The position numbers and the translations under genes were made by a program. 64,000 nt of DNA, from the NCBI GenBank assembly GCA_963846775.1, contig CAWJXB010000002.1, positions 91,635 through 155,634 on the forward strand, given 5' to 3'. How positions within the stretch are numbered: position 1 is the stretch's first letter; every line of letters begins with the position of its first letter. This DNA comes from CAVYXA01 sp963846775. GTDB lineage: Bacteria > Verrucomicrobiota > Verrucomicrobiia > Chthoniobacterales > UBA10450. This document shows, in pieces, positions 54,047-61,648 of this stretch. Below the pieces are notes generated by a model. It was not told the origin of the DNA. It did no database searches and worked only from the letters and a program-made list of their open reading frames with translations.

Positions 54047-54067
54047 CATCATAAGCCGCTTATGATG
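54047..54067. repeat. palindrome family P, copy left of small gene 1
   Basis: CATCATAAG-CCG-CTTATGATG, 9-bp perfect arms. 58 bp before the small gene at 54126. Confidence 0.8.
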
Positions 54068-54125
54068 CATGTTGAGGCCATTGAGTTGCAGGGGCAGGCG
54101 CATCGCCTGCCGCTGGTGGGAGGAG

Positions 54126-54317
54126 ATGAAAGAAGCTCAGAAACACATTCGCGAATATTTGGCCGAGATCGGGAAACGCGGCGGCCTCGCCAGCCGGCGC
54201 GAACTGACGCGGTCGCACGCAAGACAGATGGTCGTGATCCGAGAAATGAAACGCGCGGCTGTGAAGGCCGGCAAGCCATGGCCGCCAAAGAATCGTAAAT
54301 TGACGAGCCTTTCCTAA
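54126..54317 (+). CDS. small basic KGG-like protein, paralog 1, bracketed by palindromes
   Basis: 63 residues. AGGAG precedes the ATG directly (GGAGGAGATG). The protein starts MKEAQKHIREYLAEIGKRGG and continues LASRRELTRSHARQMVVIRE. The core EIGKRGGLASRREL recalls the KGG/GRxGG-x-S motif of small basic, possibly nucleic-acid-binding bacterial proteins. About 80% identical to the product of 57375-57575. Both genes have the same palindrome on either side within ~80 bp, so gene plus palindromes looks like one dispersed unit. Function unknown. Confidence 0.75.
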   Translation: MKEAQKHIREYLAEIGKRGGLASRRELTRSHARQMVVIREMKRAAVKAGKPWPPKNRKLTSLS

Positions 54318-54329
54318 GCAGAACTCATC

Positions 54330-54350
54330 CATCATAAGCCGCTTACGATG
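54330..54350. repeat. palindrome family P, copy right of small gene 1
   Basis: CATCATAAG-CCG-CTTACGATG, arms pairing with one G-T-type mismatch; 12 bp after the small gene's stop. Confidence 0.8.
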
Positions 54351-54508
54351 CATCCAGGAGAGTTTCAAAAGTCTGAGCGATCGTTCTGCTTGTCACGCCT
54401 TGTTGCCTGCCACGCCGAAACCACGCGTAGAGGCCGCAATTATTCTTGAATCCACCCGGTTATACGCCGCATCACATAAGTAAGCGGATGCGATAAGCCA
54501 GCACAGTC

Positions 54509-55237
54509 ATGACAAGCGACGTCCCCAATTTGCCGGAGCCCGTTCCTGTGGTCCAGCGCGAAGCGCCAGGAACACTTCCGGCTGATGATCCCGTGGCCGC
54601 GCGTCTGCGTGGATTCGGACCGCTCGGGCTTCTCTCAATTCTCGTCATCGTTTTGGCCTCGGCCTTTAAACCTCTCGGCGGCATTTTGGTGCTGCTGTGG
54701 GCCTGGCGGTCGAATACGCCATGGCGGGAGATCGGATACGTCCGACCCAGGAGCTGGATTGGCACTCTCGCCGTCGGCATCATTTTCGGCTGCGCGTTTA
54801 AACTCCTGATGAAAGCGATCGTGATGCCGCTGCTCGGCGCGCCCGAAATCAATTCCTCCTATCATTTCCTGATCGGGAACCGGGCGGCACTTCCCGGACT
54901 AATTTTCACGATGATTGTTGGCGCGGGCTTCGGGGAGGAGACCATTTTCCGAGGGTTCCTGTTCGAGCGTCTCGGCAAACTTTTCGGCACCGCCGCCGGC
55001 GCAAAAGTATTGATCGTCCTGCTCACTTCGGCGGTGTTTGCTCTCGGCCATTACGCCAATCTGGGATTTCCCGGCGTCGAACAGGCGATGATCACGGGGC
55101 TGGTCTTCGGAACGATCTTCGCAGCCACGGGCCGCATCTGGATGGTGATGTGCGCCCATGCCGCGTTCGATCTAACAGCGGTCGCAATAATCTATTGGAA
55201 TCTCGAAGCTGCTGTAGCCCACCTCGTGTTCAAATAG
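54509..55237 (+). CDS. CPBP intramembrane metalloprotease (CAAX/Abi family)
   Basis: 242 residues, about seven hydrophobic segments. The zinc-site motifs are present: GFGEETIFRGFLFERLG (EExxxR), VFALGHYANLGFPG (HxxxN) and MVMCAHAAFDLTAVAI (third-motif His and Asp). Eukaryotic relatives cleave prenylated proteins; bacterial ones act in bacteriocin immunity or unknown proteolysis. The Pro-rich N-terminus precedes the first TM. It stands between palindrome copies at 54330 and 55274. Confidence 0.88.
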   Translation: MTSDVPNLPEPVPVVQREAPGTLPADDPVAARLRGFGPLGLLSILVIVLASAFKPLGGILVLLWAWRSNTPWREIGYVRPRSWIGTLAVGIIFGCAFKLLMKAIVMPLLGAPEINSSYHFLIGNRAALPGLIFTMIVGAGFGEETIFRGFLFERLGKLFGTAAGAKVLIVLLTSAVFALGHYANLGFPGVEQAMITGLVFGTIFAATGRIWMVMCAHAAFDLTAVAIIYWNLEAAVAHLVFK

Positions 55238-55273
55238 CCGCGGGGTTGTCTGAAGAACAAACTCCAGCCCACT

Positions 55274-55292
55274 ATCGTAAGCCGCTTACGAT
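55274..55292. repeat. palindrome family P, copy
   Basis: ATCGTAAG-CCG-CTTACGAT, 8-bp perfect arms, a compensatory change (G-C) relative to the ATAAG form. Confidence 0.8.
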
Positions 55293-55363
55293 GCATGAAC
55301 CGGTATGCTATACGTGAATCATGTATAACATGCGAAGGCGCTTCGCCAAGCCTGAGCAAGCCG

Positions 55364-55393
55364 CGCTGTCAAGATTTGTTGCCTGACCCCAAT
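55364..55393. repeat. 30-bp exact direct repeat R, copy 1
   Basis: Begins GCTGTCAAGATTTGTTGCCT and ends with CCCCAATT; recurs exactly at 60879-60908. Lies in the 55238-55791 gap. Confidence 0.75.
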
Positions 55394-55471
55394 TTCCAAT
55401 TCCGGGGAAGTTTGCGTACGGTTGATCACGTCGTTGTCGATTGAGCCCGCACGGCCCGGGACATCACCAAT

Positions 55472-55506
55472 AAAGCCGCACGGTTTCCGTCAAACCGTGC
55501 GGCTTT
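55472..55506 (+). terminator. strong rho-independent terminator
   Basis: 15-bp perfect arms AAAGCCGCACGGTTT / AAACCGTGCGGCTTT with loop CCGTC, followed by TGTT. It is far (234 bp) behind the CPBP gene. The remaining 55238-55791 spacer holds palindromes and repeat R but no gene. Confidence 0.75.
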
Positions 55507-55579
55507 TGTTCTTCGATAGGGACAACAGCGCGTGAACGCGCAGGCGGGTCGATCTTGCATTACGGAACAGTGCGCAGCG

Positions 55580-55602
55580 TATCATAAGCCGCTTACATGG
55601 AT
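55580..55602. repeat. palindrome family P, degenerate copy
   Basis: ATCATAAGCCGCTTACATGG; left arm kept, right arm diverged. Confidence 0.6.
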
Positions 55603-55791
55603 CGGGATAAGGTGCGCGCACTGTTGCTGGTGGTAGCACGAACTGAAGCCTTCCCAACCGTCTCCGCCAAATTCGAGTGACGACGCGCGCCGCGGAAGCT
55701 GACGTCCAACTTCCGAAAGTATTTCTCTGCAAATTAAAAAAAAGGAACCGGGGAGAGTAGCAGCAGCGTTTGATTGATATCGCACACATAT

Positions 55792-56169
55792 ATGAAAATG
55801 AAAAAAATCACAGTATCGTTCCTTTGCCTCTCCGCTTTCGCCGTTTCGGCGATCGCGCAGGACGGCGCACCAGCAGACAACACTGCAAAAAATCAGCGTG
55901 ATCGCTCCGGCGATACGCAGACGTCCGGCGATCAATCCAATAATTCGTCGGATCTCCAAACAACCGCGGCCATTCGTCGCGCAGTTATGGCTGACGGTTC
56001 ACTCTCGATGACGGCAAAGAACGTCAAAATTATTACCGCCGGCGACACAGTTACGCTGCGTGGACCAGTCAATACCGCGGAAGAAAAAACTAAAATTGAA
56101 CAGCTGGCTCAATCGGCCGCCAGCAACATCAAGATCGATAATCAACTCGAAGTAAAAGGTGCGAAATAG
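55792..56169 (+). CDS. secreted BON-domain protein
   Basis: 125 residues. Signal peptide (ITVSFLCLSAFAVSAIAQD), an Asn/Asp/Ser-rich linker, then one BON domain at ~58-122: TTAAIRRAVMADGSLSMTA, NVKIITAGDTVTLRGPVNTA and SAASNIKIDNQLEVKG. BON domains bind phospholipid or bridge the envelope; OsmY is a stress-induced example. First gene of a three-gene stress cluster. Confidence 0.85.
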   Translation: MKMKKITVSFLCLSAFAVSAIAQDGAPADNTAKNQRDRSGDTQTSGDQSNNSSDLQTTAAIRRAVMADGSLSMTAKNVKIITAGDTVTLRGPVNTAEEKTKIEQLAQSAASNIKIDNQLEVKGAK

Positions 56170-56203
56170 CACCGCTTACTTCACAACAGAAAAACAAAAT
56201 AAT

Positions 56204-56737
56204 ATGTCAAAATCATCAGTATTCGGGATCGTTAAAACTCACGCTCAGGCAGAGCAAATCGTAGAAGGCTTGCAAACCGCCGGCTTCGACTCATCGGAAA
56301 TTTCCATCTTATTGCCCGACAACCAAGGCAAGCATGACATCGGTCATGTCAAAGCGACGAAAGCGCCTGAGGGCGCGACAACAGGCGCTGCGACCGGTGG
56401 AGTCACTGGCGGCGTCCTCGGTCTTCTCGCGGGCATTGGAGCACTCGCCATCCCAGGTGTCGGTCCGTTTATCGCGGCCGGTCCGATCATGGCGGCGCTC
56501 AGCGGGGCAGCCATCGGCGCGGGCACTGGCGGCGTGGTGGGCGGTCTGATCGGTCTGGGAATACCGGAAATCGAGGCCAAACGTTACGTGGACAAGCTTA
56601 AGTCGGGCAACTACCTGATCGCAGTCCATGTCCATGACGGGGACGAAAAAGATCGCGCCAAGGAAATCTTCGAGAGCGCAGACGCGGAAGACATTTCGAC
56701 GACATCCATGTCGAAAGCTCCGGCTGGGGTAGCCTAG
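56204..56737 (+). CDS. general stress protein 17M-like, glycine-rich membrane-active domain
   Basis: 177 residues from ATG 56204 (MSKSSVFGIVKTHAQAEQIV). The N-terminal ~50 residues are the GSP17M/YflT-like fold (VEGLQTAGFDSSEISILLPD). The centre is a glycine-zipper (TGAATGGVTGGVLGLLAGIG and AALSGAAIGAGTGGVVGGLI) likely to insert in membranes. It ends with a ferredoxin-like strand (GNYLIAVHVHDGDEKDRAKE). 34 bp after the BON gene and 23 bp before csbD. Confidence 0.82.
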   Translation: MSKSSVFGIVKTHAQAEQIVEGLQTAGFDSSEISILLPDNQGKHDIGHVKATKAPEGATTGAATGGVTGGVLGLLAGIGALAIPGVGPFIAAGPIMAALSGAAIGAGTGGVVGGLIGLGIPEIEAKRYVDKLKSGNYLIAVHVHDGDEKDRAKEIFESADAEDISTTSMSKAPAGVA

Positions 56738-56760
56738 CAAGAAAGAAAGGAAAAGTTATT

Positions 56761-56940
56761 ATGAGTTCAAGCACAGAGGACAAAGTGAAAGGCACGGCCA
56801 GGGAAGTGGCCGGGAAAGTGAAAGAACAAACCGGGAAAGCGATCGGGAACCCCGATCTGCAAGATCGTGGAACGGCGGAGAAGGTTGCCGGCAAAGTCGA
56901 ACGAAAAGTCGGCGACGTTAAAAAAGTCTTCGGCAAATAA
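56761..56940 (+). CDS. csbD: CsbD-family stress protein
   Basis: 59 residues, below many size cut-offs. MSSSTEDKVKGTAREVAGKV followed by KEQTGKAIGNPDLQDRGTAE and KVAGKVERKVGDVKKVFGK is the CsbD signature (KGxxxExxGKxK...GNxDLxxxGxxxKxxGK). AGAAAGGAAAAG precedes the ATG. CsbD proteins are small, helical, charge-rich and induced by general stress; molecular role unknown. Confidence 0.9.
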   Translation: MSSSTEDKVKGTAREVAGKVKEQTGKAIGNPDLQDRGTAEKVAGKVERKVGDVKKVFGK

Positions 56941-56970
56941 ATAAACAAGCTCAGCAGCTTTTTAACAACC

Positions 56971-56998
56971 ACGCCCCCGTGTAACAACGGGGGCGTTT
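56971..56998 (+). terminator. rho-independent terminator of the stress cluster
   Basis: Arms ACGCCCCCGT / ACGGGGGCGT, loop GTAACA, then TTTTG. 30 bp after the csbD stop. Confidence 0.85.
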
Positions 56999-57044
56999 TG
57001 TTTCGATGGAAAGTCGCCCTCGGCTTTTTGCGCTCCGCAGACCT

Positions 57045-57104
57045 CCCTGGCTCGACAGCTAGCTCGCGAAAGCATTCGGAGTAGCCTCGTGCGTAGGCGG
57101 CTGA
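57045..57104. repeat. intergenic repeat family Q, 60-bp copy 3
   Basis: As 51115-51174 with three substitutions near the start (CGACAGCTAGCT). Confidence 0.8.
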
Positions 57105-57294
57105 CATCTGAATCTATCTGACCTCTGACTTCTGACTTCTGACTCGTTACCCGATAACAATCCGGTTCATCCTGCCGTTCGCGAGAAATCGGCGCGTTAT
57201 CGCAAAAAGACTGGGTAGCGGTCGCCGCGGCGACCTGGTTTCGGTGTCTCGCCGAAGGGAACTTCCCTGAATTTCTTGCAGCAATTTGGTTTCA

Positions 57295-57313
57295 CCATAA
57301 GCCGCTTATGATG
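57295..57313. repeat. palindrome family P, copy left of small gene 2
   Basis: CCATAAG-CCG-CTTATGATG; 61 bp before the small gene at 57375. Confidence 0.75.
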
Positions 57314-57374
57314 CATTATGGATCGACGAACAAACTATTAGGGCAGGCGCTCCACCTGTCGTCCCTGAGCGAAA

Positions 57375-57575
57375 ATGACCGAAGCTCAAAAGAAAGTGCG
57401 CGAATATCTCGCCGAGATCGGCAAGCGCGGTGGCCTCGCCAGCCGACGTGAACTAACCAAATCGCACGCCAGACAGATGGTCGCGATTCGCGAAGCCAAG
57501 CGCGCCGCTCTTAAGGCGGGCAAGCCATGGCCGCCGCCCAATCCGCGCGAGCGCAAACTTCTAAAACTTTCCTGA
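57375..57575 (+). CDS. small basic KGG-like protein, paralog 2, bracketed by palindromes
   Basis: 66 residues starting MTEAQKKVREYLAEIGKRGG then LASRRELTKSHARQMVAIRE, AKRAALKAGKPWPPPNP and a basic tail. DNA and protein closely match 54126-54317, including the invariant KAGKPWPP. The palindrome P lies 61 bp upstream, and a longer version with insert lies 12 bp downstream, the same spacing as for paralog 1. Upstream leaders also resemble each other (GGGGCAGGCG / AGGGCAGGCG). Function unknown. Confidence 0.75.
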   Translation: MTEAQKKVREYLAEIGKRGGLASRRELTKSHARQMVAIREAKRAALKAGKPWPPPNPRERKLLKLS

Positions 57576-57587
57576 GCAGGAGTGCTC

Positions 57588-57639
57588 CATCGTAAGCCGC
57601 TCCTGACCCGCCGTAGCTTCAGCGAAGGAGGTTACGATG
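57588..57639. repeat. palindrome family P, long form with insert, right of small gene 2
   Basis: Outer arms CATCGTAA and TTACGATG; the usual CCG centre is enlarged by a ~32-bp insert (CTGACCCGCCGTAGCTTCAG onward). The same insert occurs at 58786. Confidence 0.8.
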
Positions 57640-57913
57640 GATCGCTCGACACGATTGAGTGTTTGAAGCTGGCCGGGGCCGGCGCGTGCATGCGAGCGTC
57701 GTGGCTTGCGGCCAGAGCGCGCGGTTTTGTAAGATCGACATCGTGAATAGAAAGCCTGCCCTGCTTGCCACGCCGAAGCCGGGCGAAGGTGGGAACCCAG
57801 CCGAATGGGCGCCTCGTTGGCGTGCCGTGGCTTTGGTGACGGCGGGGCGTGTCGATTCTTGCGCCTCGCGAAAACGAGCTTTTCTTGCGCTTGCACTCTG
57901 CCCGACCTCTGAT

Positions 57914-58630
57914 CTACCCCAGGCTCGCGATGATGTAGGCATTGCCAATGCCGTGGATGATCCCCACGATCCAGAGATTACCGGATCTCCGGAACAAAAC
58001 GCCAAAGAAAAGACCGATCGCGAAGATTGCCGCGAACATCGGTAGCGCGACCGAACGGGGTGCCGAAAAGTAGCGCCAGTGAAGCGGTCCAAACGCGTAA
58101 AAGACATTCGCAACCAAGATGCCGATGAGCGCTCCCCATCGGCGAACCAACTCCGACTGCAACATCCCGCGGTAAACCACCTCCTGATAAAACCCGAAGA
58201 AAAGATAGGGAACGAACACGTTCCACACCGTGGACAGAGCCGACGGCTGCGTCAGAATGAGCCGGAGCCGGCTGGCAAAAATCAGCGGGAAAACGACATT
58301 CGCGATGACCAGGAGCTGAACAAAATAGGATTTTTCGATCGGTCCCCACTTGTGCCACGGATATAACCCGATCTGTGACAGGTTAAGTCGTCCAACAAAC
58401 CGAACCGACAAGAGTGCACAAGCCAACAGGAACAGGACCAGGATCAACAGCGGCACCTCTAGGCGCAGCCAGCGGACGAGAATCAGCCTGACCGCCTCGA
58501 CCAAGATCGCGATGATTAAGAGGCGAGCCCCGGTCGCCGCGTCGAACAGCGGCCCGGGCACCTTATCGAAAAGGAGGAAGTGCCCGCGCACGTGAACACC
58601 CAACCCGCTCCATCGTCTCGGAACCGACAT
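57914..58630 (-). CDS. CPBP-like intramembrane protease, second copy type
   Basis: 238 residues, seven or eight TM helices. Motif 1 is FFGFYQEVVYRGMLQSEL, i.e. QExxxRG in place of EExxxR. Motif 2 is in VANVFYAFGPLHWRYF and motif 3 in IVGIIHGIGNAYIIA (His and Asn). So the first Glu is replaced by Gln, and activity is uncertain. Not closely related to the CPBP protein at 54509. The preceding 274 bp on the plus side carry no gene. Confidence 0.78.
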   Translation of the reverse strand: MSVPRRWSGLGVHVRGHFLLFDKVPGPLFDAATGARLLIIAILVEAVRLILVRWLRLEVPLLILVLFLLACALLSVRFVGRLNLSQIGLYPWHKWGPIEKSYFVQLLVIANVVFPLIFASRLRLILTQPSALSTVWNVFVPYLFFGFYQEVVYRGMLQSELVRRWGALIGILVANVFYAFGPLHWRYFSAPRSVALPMFAAIFAIGLFFGVLFRRSGNLWIVGIIHGIGNAYIIASLG

Positions 58631-58954
58631 ATTGAATCGTCACAAAGGTTACAGCGTTACGATGGATTCAGAATTCCTATTTTGACGTCCGACGATTTAT
58701 GACCGGGGAGCATAGGCTGCCAGCCTGCTGGCTTCAGCGTCTCGCCGAAGCGAACTTTATTGCAATGTCGAGAGCGATTTTAGCACATCGTAAGCCGCTC
58801 CTGACCCGCCGTAGCTTCAGCGAAGGAGGTTACGATAGATGATGGTGGTCGGGTTGCTAGGAACTCGTCGATCCTGGTCGCGCCTCCTCGGACAAACAGC
58901 CCTGTTGAAACGGAAGTTTGTATTTACTCGCATCAGTCGCTTACTATCGGACTG
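58631..58954. other. spacer with repeats, no gene
   Basis: Contains GGGGAGCATAGGCTGCC (58706-58722; similar to GGGGAGCACAGGCTACC at 38198-38214), a block TCTCGCCGAAGCGAACTT also seen near 57250, and the long palindrome at 58786. Confidence 0.55.
58786..58836. repeat. palindrome family P, long form with insert
   Basis: Same insert as 57588-57639, essentially identical over 51 bp. Confidence 0.8.
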
Positions 58955-59251
58955 ATGAACGATTTCCTGCATGTTGACTGCGCCGCGGCTGCCGAACTCG
59001 CGCTTAAAGCGCATGTTTTGATAACCACGCCCGAACTCTTTTCGGACCCACGCGACCGAGAGTTGATGCTGAAGCAGATTGACGAAGCAGTGGACATGAC
59101 CGAATCGCCGGAAGACGCGGTCTGCAGCTTGGTGATGGATCTTTTGCACTATTGCCAGCGAGAGAAGATTGACTGGACGAATGACGTCGTGGCGCGAGCT
59201 CGCAAGCGGCTCCAGGAAGACACTGACGCCGCCGGAATACTGGCTTCCTAG
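58955..59251 (+). CDS. small acidic helical protein, unknown
   Basis: 98 residues starting MNDFLHVDCAAAAELALKAH. Helical and acidic (RELMLKQIDEAVDMTESPED, VCSLVMDLLHYCQREKIDW). No motif known to me. It is the first gene of the accessory stretch before the restriction-modification pair; a role there is only positional guesswork. Confidence 0.6.
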   Translation: MNDFLHVDCAAAAELALKAHVLITTPELFSDPRDRELMLKQIDEAVDMTESPEDAVCSLVMDLLHYCQREKIDWTNDVVARARKRLQEDTDAAGILAS

Positions 59252-59349
59252 AATGGTTCACTAAATGGCGCATCTGGCGACGACATCATGATCTTGTATG
59301 GAATTTTCGAAGTGGATCTCTTTCCAAATAGCAGATAGAGATCCGACTC

Positions 59350-59934
59350 GTGGCTCTTAGTGATTTGCCAGCTGCCCTTCGGAAGAATTACGAAATCCAT
59401 GAATGGCGACATGCATCCGCTGTTCTACGGACTGATTTCCCGAACGAGTGGCAGGACATCATCGCTGTCCTGAAAGGTTTTCGGATAAGCAAGAGCCACA
59501 TCACTGTCGGTGGCGGGAAAAGCAGGTGGCGATCAATTGATAAGGCATTTACGGAGCGTGGATGGAGGAAACGGAAATTTGCGACTCAAATACGGGTTGA
59601 CGAGAACGTTTTTGACAGCCCTACTCATAAGGTCGATTGCTTCAAGAACGGCATCGGAGTGGAAATCGAGTGGAACAACAAGACGGAGTTCTACGATCGT
59701 GATCTGAACAATTTTCGGCTGTTGTTCGACCTTCGGGCGTTAAACGTGGGCGTAATCATCACTCGTTGTGACGAATTGCAGGAAGTTTTCGATTCAAGTT
59801 AGGCGGGGGTCGAGCTACGGTTCGACGACCACATTATGAGCAAACTGCTTCGGAAGCTGGAAGGCGGAAGCGGCGGGGGTTGTCCTGTGTTGGTCTTCGG
59901 CATGACAAAAGCGCTTTATGATGAAAGTAACTAA
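59350..59934 (+). pseudogene. BglII-like type II restriction endonuclease interrupted by one amber codon
   Basis: GTG start at 59350. To 59802 it reads as a BglII-family enzyme: LPAALRKNYEIHEWRHASAV, PTHKVDCFKNGIGVEIEWNN and YDRDLNNFRLLFDLRALNVG, with the catalytic D..E-W-N-N core. A TAG at 59800-59802 stops it, but the same frame continues 43 codons with the family C-terminus (LRKLEGGSGGGCPVLVFGMT) to a TAA at 59932. That end overlaps the methyltransferase ATG by 17 bp, so the ancestral gene clearly ran to 59934. Either inactivated or read through. Confidence 0.82.
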
Positions 59935-60694
59935 TCTAATTCTGCCTACTCCAGGGGACGACCTGGCAGGACAAATTGCAGGCCGGTTTTCAACGATTCT
60001 CGCTGATCCACCGTGGCAATTTCAGAATCGAACAGGCAAGGTTGCTCCCGAACATCGGCGCTTGCTGCGTTACCCCACGATGGAGCTGCAGGAGATTCTG
60101 GAATTGCCGATCGGCGGGTTTGCGGCAGCTCGTTCTCATCTTTACTTGTGGGTACCGAACGCACTCTTAATGGAAGGGTTGCAGGTGATGAAGGCTTGGG
60201 GTTTCACGTACAAATCAAACCTCGTGTGGTTCAAGGTACGGAAGGACGGCGGCCCCGATGGGCGCGGGGTGGGGTTCTACTTCCGTAATGTGACTGAACT
60301 TGTCTTGTTTGGGGTGCGCGGAAGCATGCGGACCTTGCAGCCGGGACGAACGCAAGTGAATCTACTGGCAACGCGAAAGCGTGAGCATTCGAGAAAGCCC
60401 GACGAGATATACGACATCATTGAGGCGTGTTCACCTGGACCGTACCTAGAGCTCTTCGCCCGCTTTCGTCATCCCGGGTGGGCACAATGGGGCAATGAAG
60501 ATGTGGAGCGAATTCCGAGGCAAACGTTGCGCACCGAAAGGGGCACGTTGAGCCACAAATGCGATTGTTGGAGTCTCCTCGCGGTTATCGTGGCGGCCGT
60601 AATAGTTGATCACGACATTCCGTTTTCCAAAGGCGGAAGCAGTCTGACCGCGGTCCCGGCGCCGCGGGATTCGGTTGCTGTGCGCAAAACATAA
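59918..60694 (+). CDS. MT-A70-family N6-adenine DNA methyltransferase
   Basis: 258 residues. The catalytic DPPW is at residues 30-33 (FSTILADPPWQFQNR). The MT-A70 SAM/target region follows: PTMELQEILELPIGGFAAAR, HLYLWVPNALLMEGLQVMKA, FRNVTELVLFGVRG and HSRKPDEIYDIIEACSPGPY, ending LELFARFRHPGWAQWGNE. The last ~60 residues are not family-typical and may be a shifted or fused tail. Pairs of BglII-like nuclease and MT-A70 enzyme are a known type II arrangement. Start overlaps the nuclease end. If the nuclease is dead this is an orphan methylase. Confidence 0.85.
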   Translation: MMKVTNLILPTPGDDLAGQIAGRFSTILADPPWQFQNRTGKVAPEHRRLLRYPTMELQEILELPIGGFAAARSHLYLWVPNALLMEGLQVMKAWGFTYKSNLVWFKVRKDGGPDGRGVGFYFRNVTELVLFGVRGSMRTLQPGRTQVNLLATRKREHSRKPDEIYDIIEACSPGPYLELFARFRHPGWAQWGNEDVERIPRQTLRTERGTLSHKCDCWSLLAVIVAAVIVDHDIPFSKGGSSLTAVPAPRDSVAVRKT

Positions 60695-61026
60695 TCTGGA
60701 GAAATCAGACAAGATTCCTTGGCTCGTCCGTAACTGAGTGAAGGCGGCTGTCGATCGCTCCCTGGATTCTCACGGGAGCCGCATCCGTCAGCCAAATCCA
60801 GAAGCTTTCTGGATGACGTTCGGGGACGAGGGTAAATCAGGTGAGCCGGCAATTGAGCGCTCCGCCTCAGCAAACCCCGCTGTCAAGATTTGTTGCCTGA
60901 CCCCAATTCTTTCCCTCCGTTTTGTTTTCGGTGACCAGATGTAATTTCCGCCGAACTCTTGCTGAAAAGTCTGCTTATGGTTGACCCACCAGTAACGCAT
61001 AACTTAAGGATCGTAACGGAGTCGCG
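60695..61026. other. spacer without gene
   Basis: Contains a short GGCTCG...AGGCGGCTG echo of repeat Q (60720-60750) and repeat R. Several 60-90 codon frames have no signature. Confidence 0.5.
60879..60908. repeat. 30-bp exact direct repeat R, copy 2
   Basis: Identical to 55364-55393. 5.5 kb apart in the same orientation. Confidence 0.75.
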
Positions 61027-61642
61027 TTATGCATCGCGATACGGGGTGCGTGACGCATATAACCATATCGCGTGGTCAAGATAATCAGGTCGAACAGAAG
61101 AACGGTCCTCACGACCAACGATAGCGCGAATCTCCATATAATCCGTTACCGGTATTCCGGCGTAGAGAACGAGTTTTCTAATGTGCCGGTCGACTGCCAC
61201 CGTCGGAATCCCGACGAGATTCTTCAGGTAATCGATCGTTTTGGCACCGATGCCCTTAATTTCAATCAGCGTCTGTGCGTGATTCACACGAAAGCCAATC
61301 TCGTAGGTCGCAAACATTGCAAACATCGTGAGCGACTAGCCATTCAGTTAACTGCAGCAGGCGTGCGTGGTTCTCGTAATGTTGCCAAGCTAGCAATTCG
61401 TAGCTGTGTAATTCGAAGAAGATAAAGGAACGAATACGCATCCTCACACGCCTCCGCATATCGCTCTATAAGGCGGTTGATTCGCGGCGCAACAACGTTT
61501 CTGTAATTCACACCGGCTGTAAGACTGCATCGGTCAAAACAGGACCGATCGTTGCATAACGAGCAATTTCTGTCGGGATCTCAAAATTGGGCAGAAGCCT
61601 AACAAGATCCACCAGTTGCTGCGCGTACTGTTGAACGTCGAG
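61027..61642 (-). pseudogene. HhH-GPD DNA glycosylase (EndoIII/OGG-like), frameshifted
   Basis: Blocks in order: LVDLVRLLPNFEIPTEIARY, ATIGPVLTDAVLQ, (shift) NYRNVVAPRINRLIERYAEA, (shift) LLQLTEWLVAHDV, and (shift) IEIKGIGAKTIDYLKNLVGI, PTVAVDRHIRKLVLYAG, ending RPDYLDHAIWLYASRTPY. The helix-hairpin-helix and the catalytic-position Asp (AVDRH) are readable. Full length was ~205 residues. Such enzymes excise modified bases. Last gene of a minus-strand operon, 6 bp after the QueC-like gene. Confidence 0.78.
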
Positions 61643-61648
61643 GACGCG

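Larger units (their letters stand above)
56999..57374. other. repeat-filled spacer without a gene
   Basis: Holds repeat Q copy 3, a CTGAC(C/T)T tract (57113-57144), a fragment CAATCCGGTTCAT matching the end of the DUF4870 gene, a block at 57213-57250 similar to 47420-47460 (AGCGGTCGCCGC, CCTGGTTTCGG), and a palindrome. Confidence 0.6.

Noticed and set aside
53077..57144. CTGAC(C/T)T tracts as a CRISPR array
   Set aside because: Units are short, irregular and without spacers; no cas genes.
47561..58836. palindrome P copies as rho-independent terminators
   Set aside because: Stem of 8-9 bp with no following T-run, and several lie upstream of genes rather than behind them.
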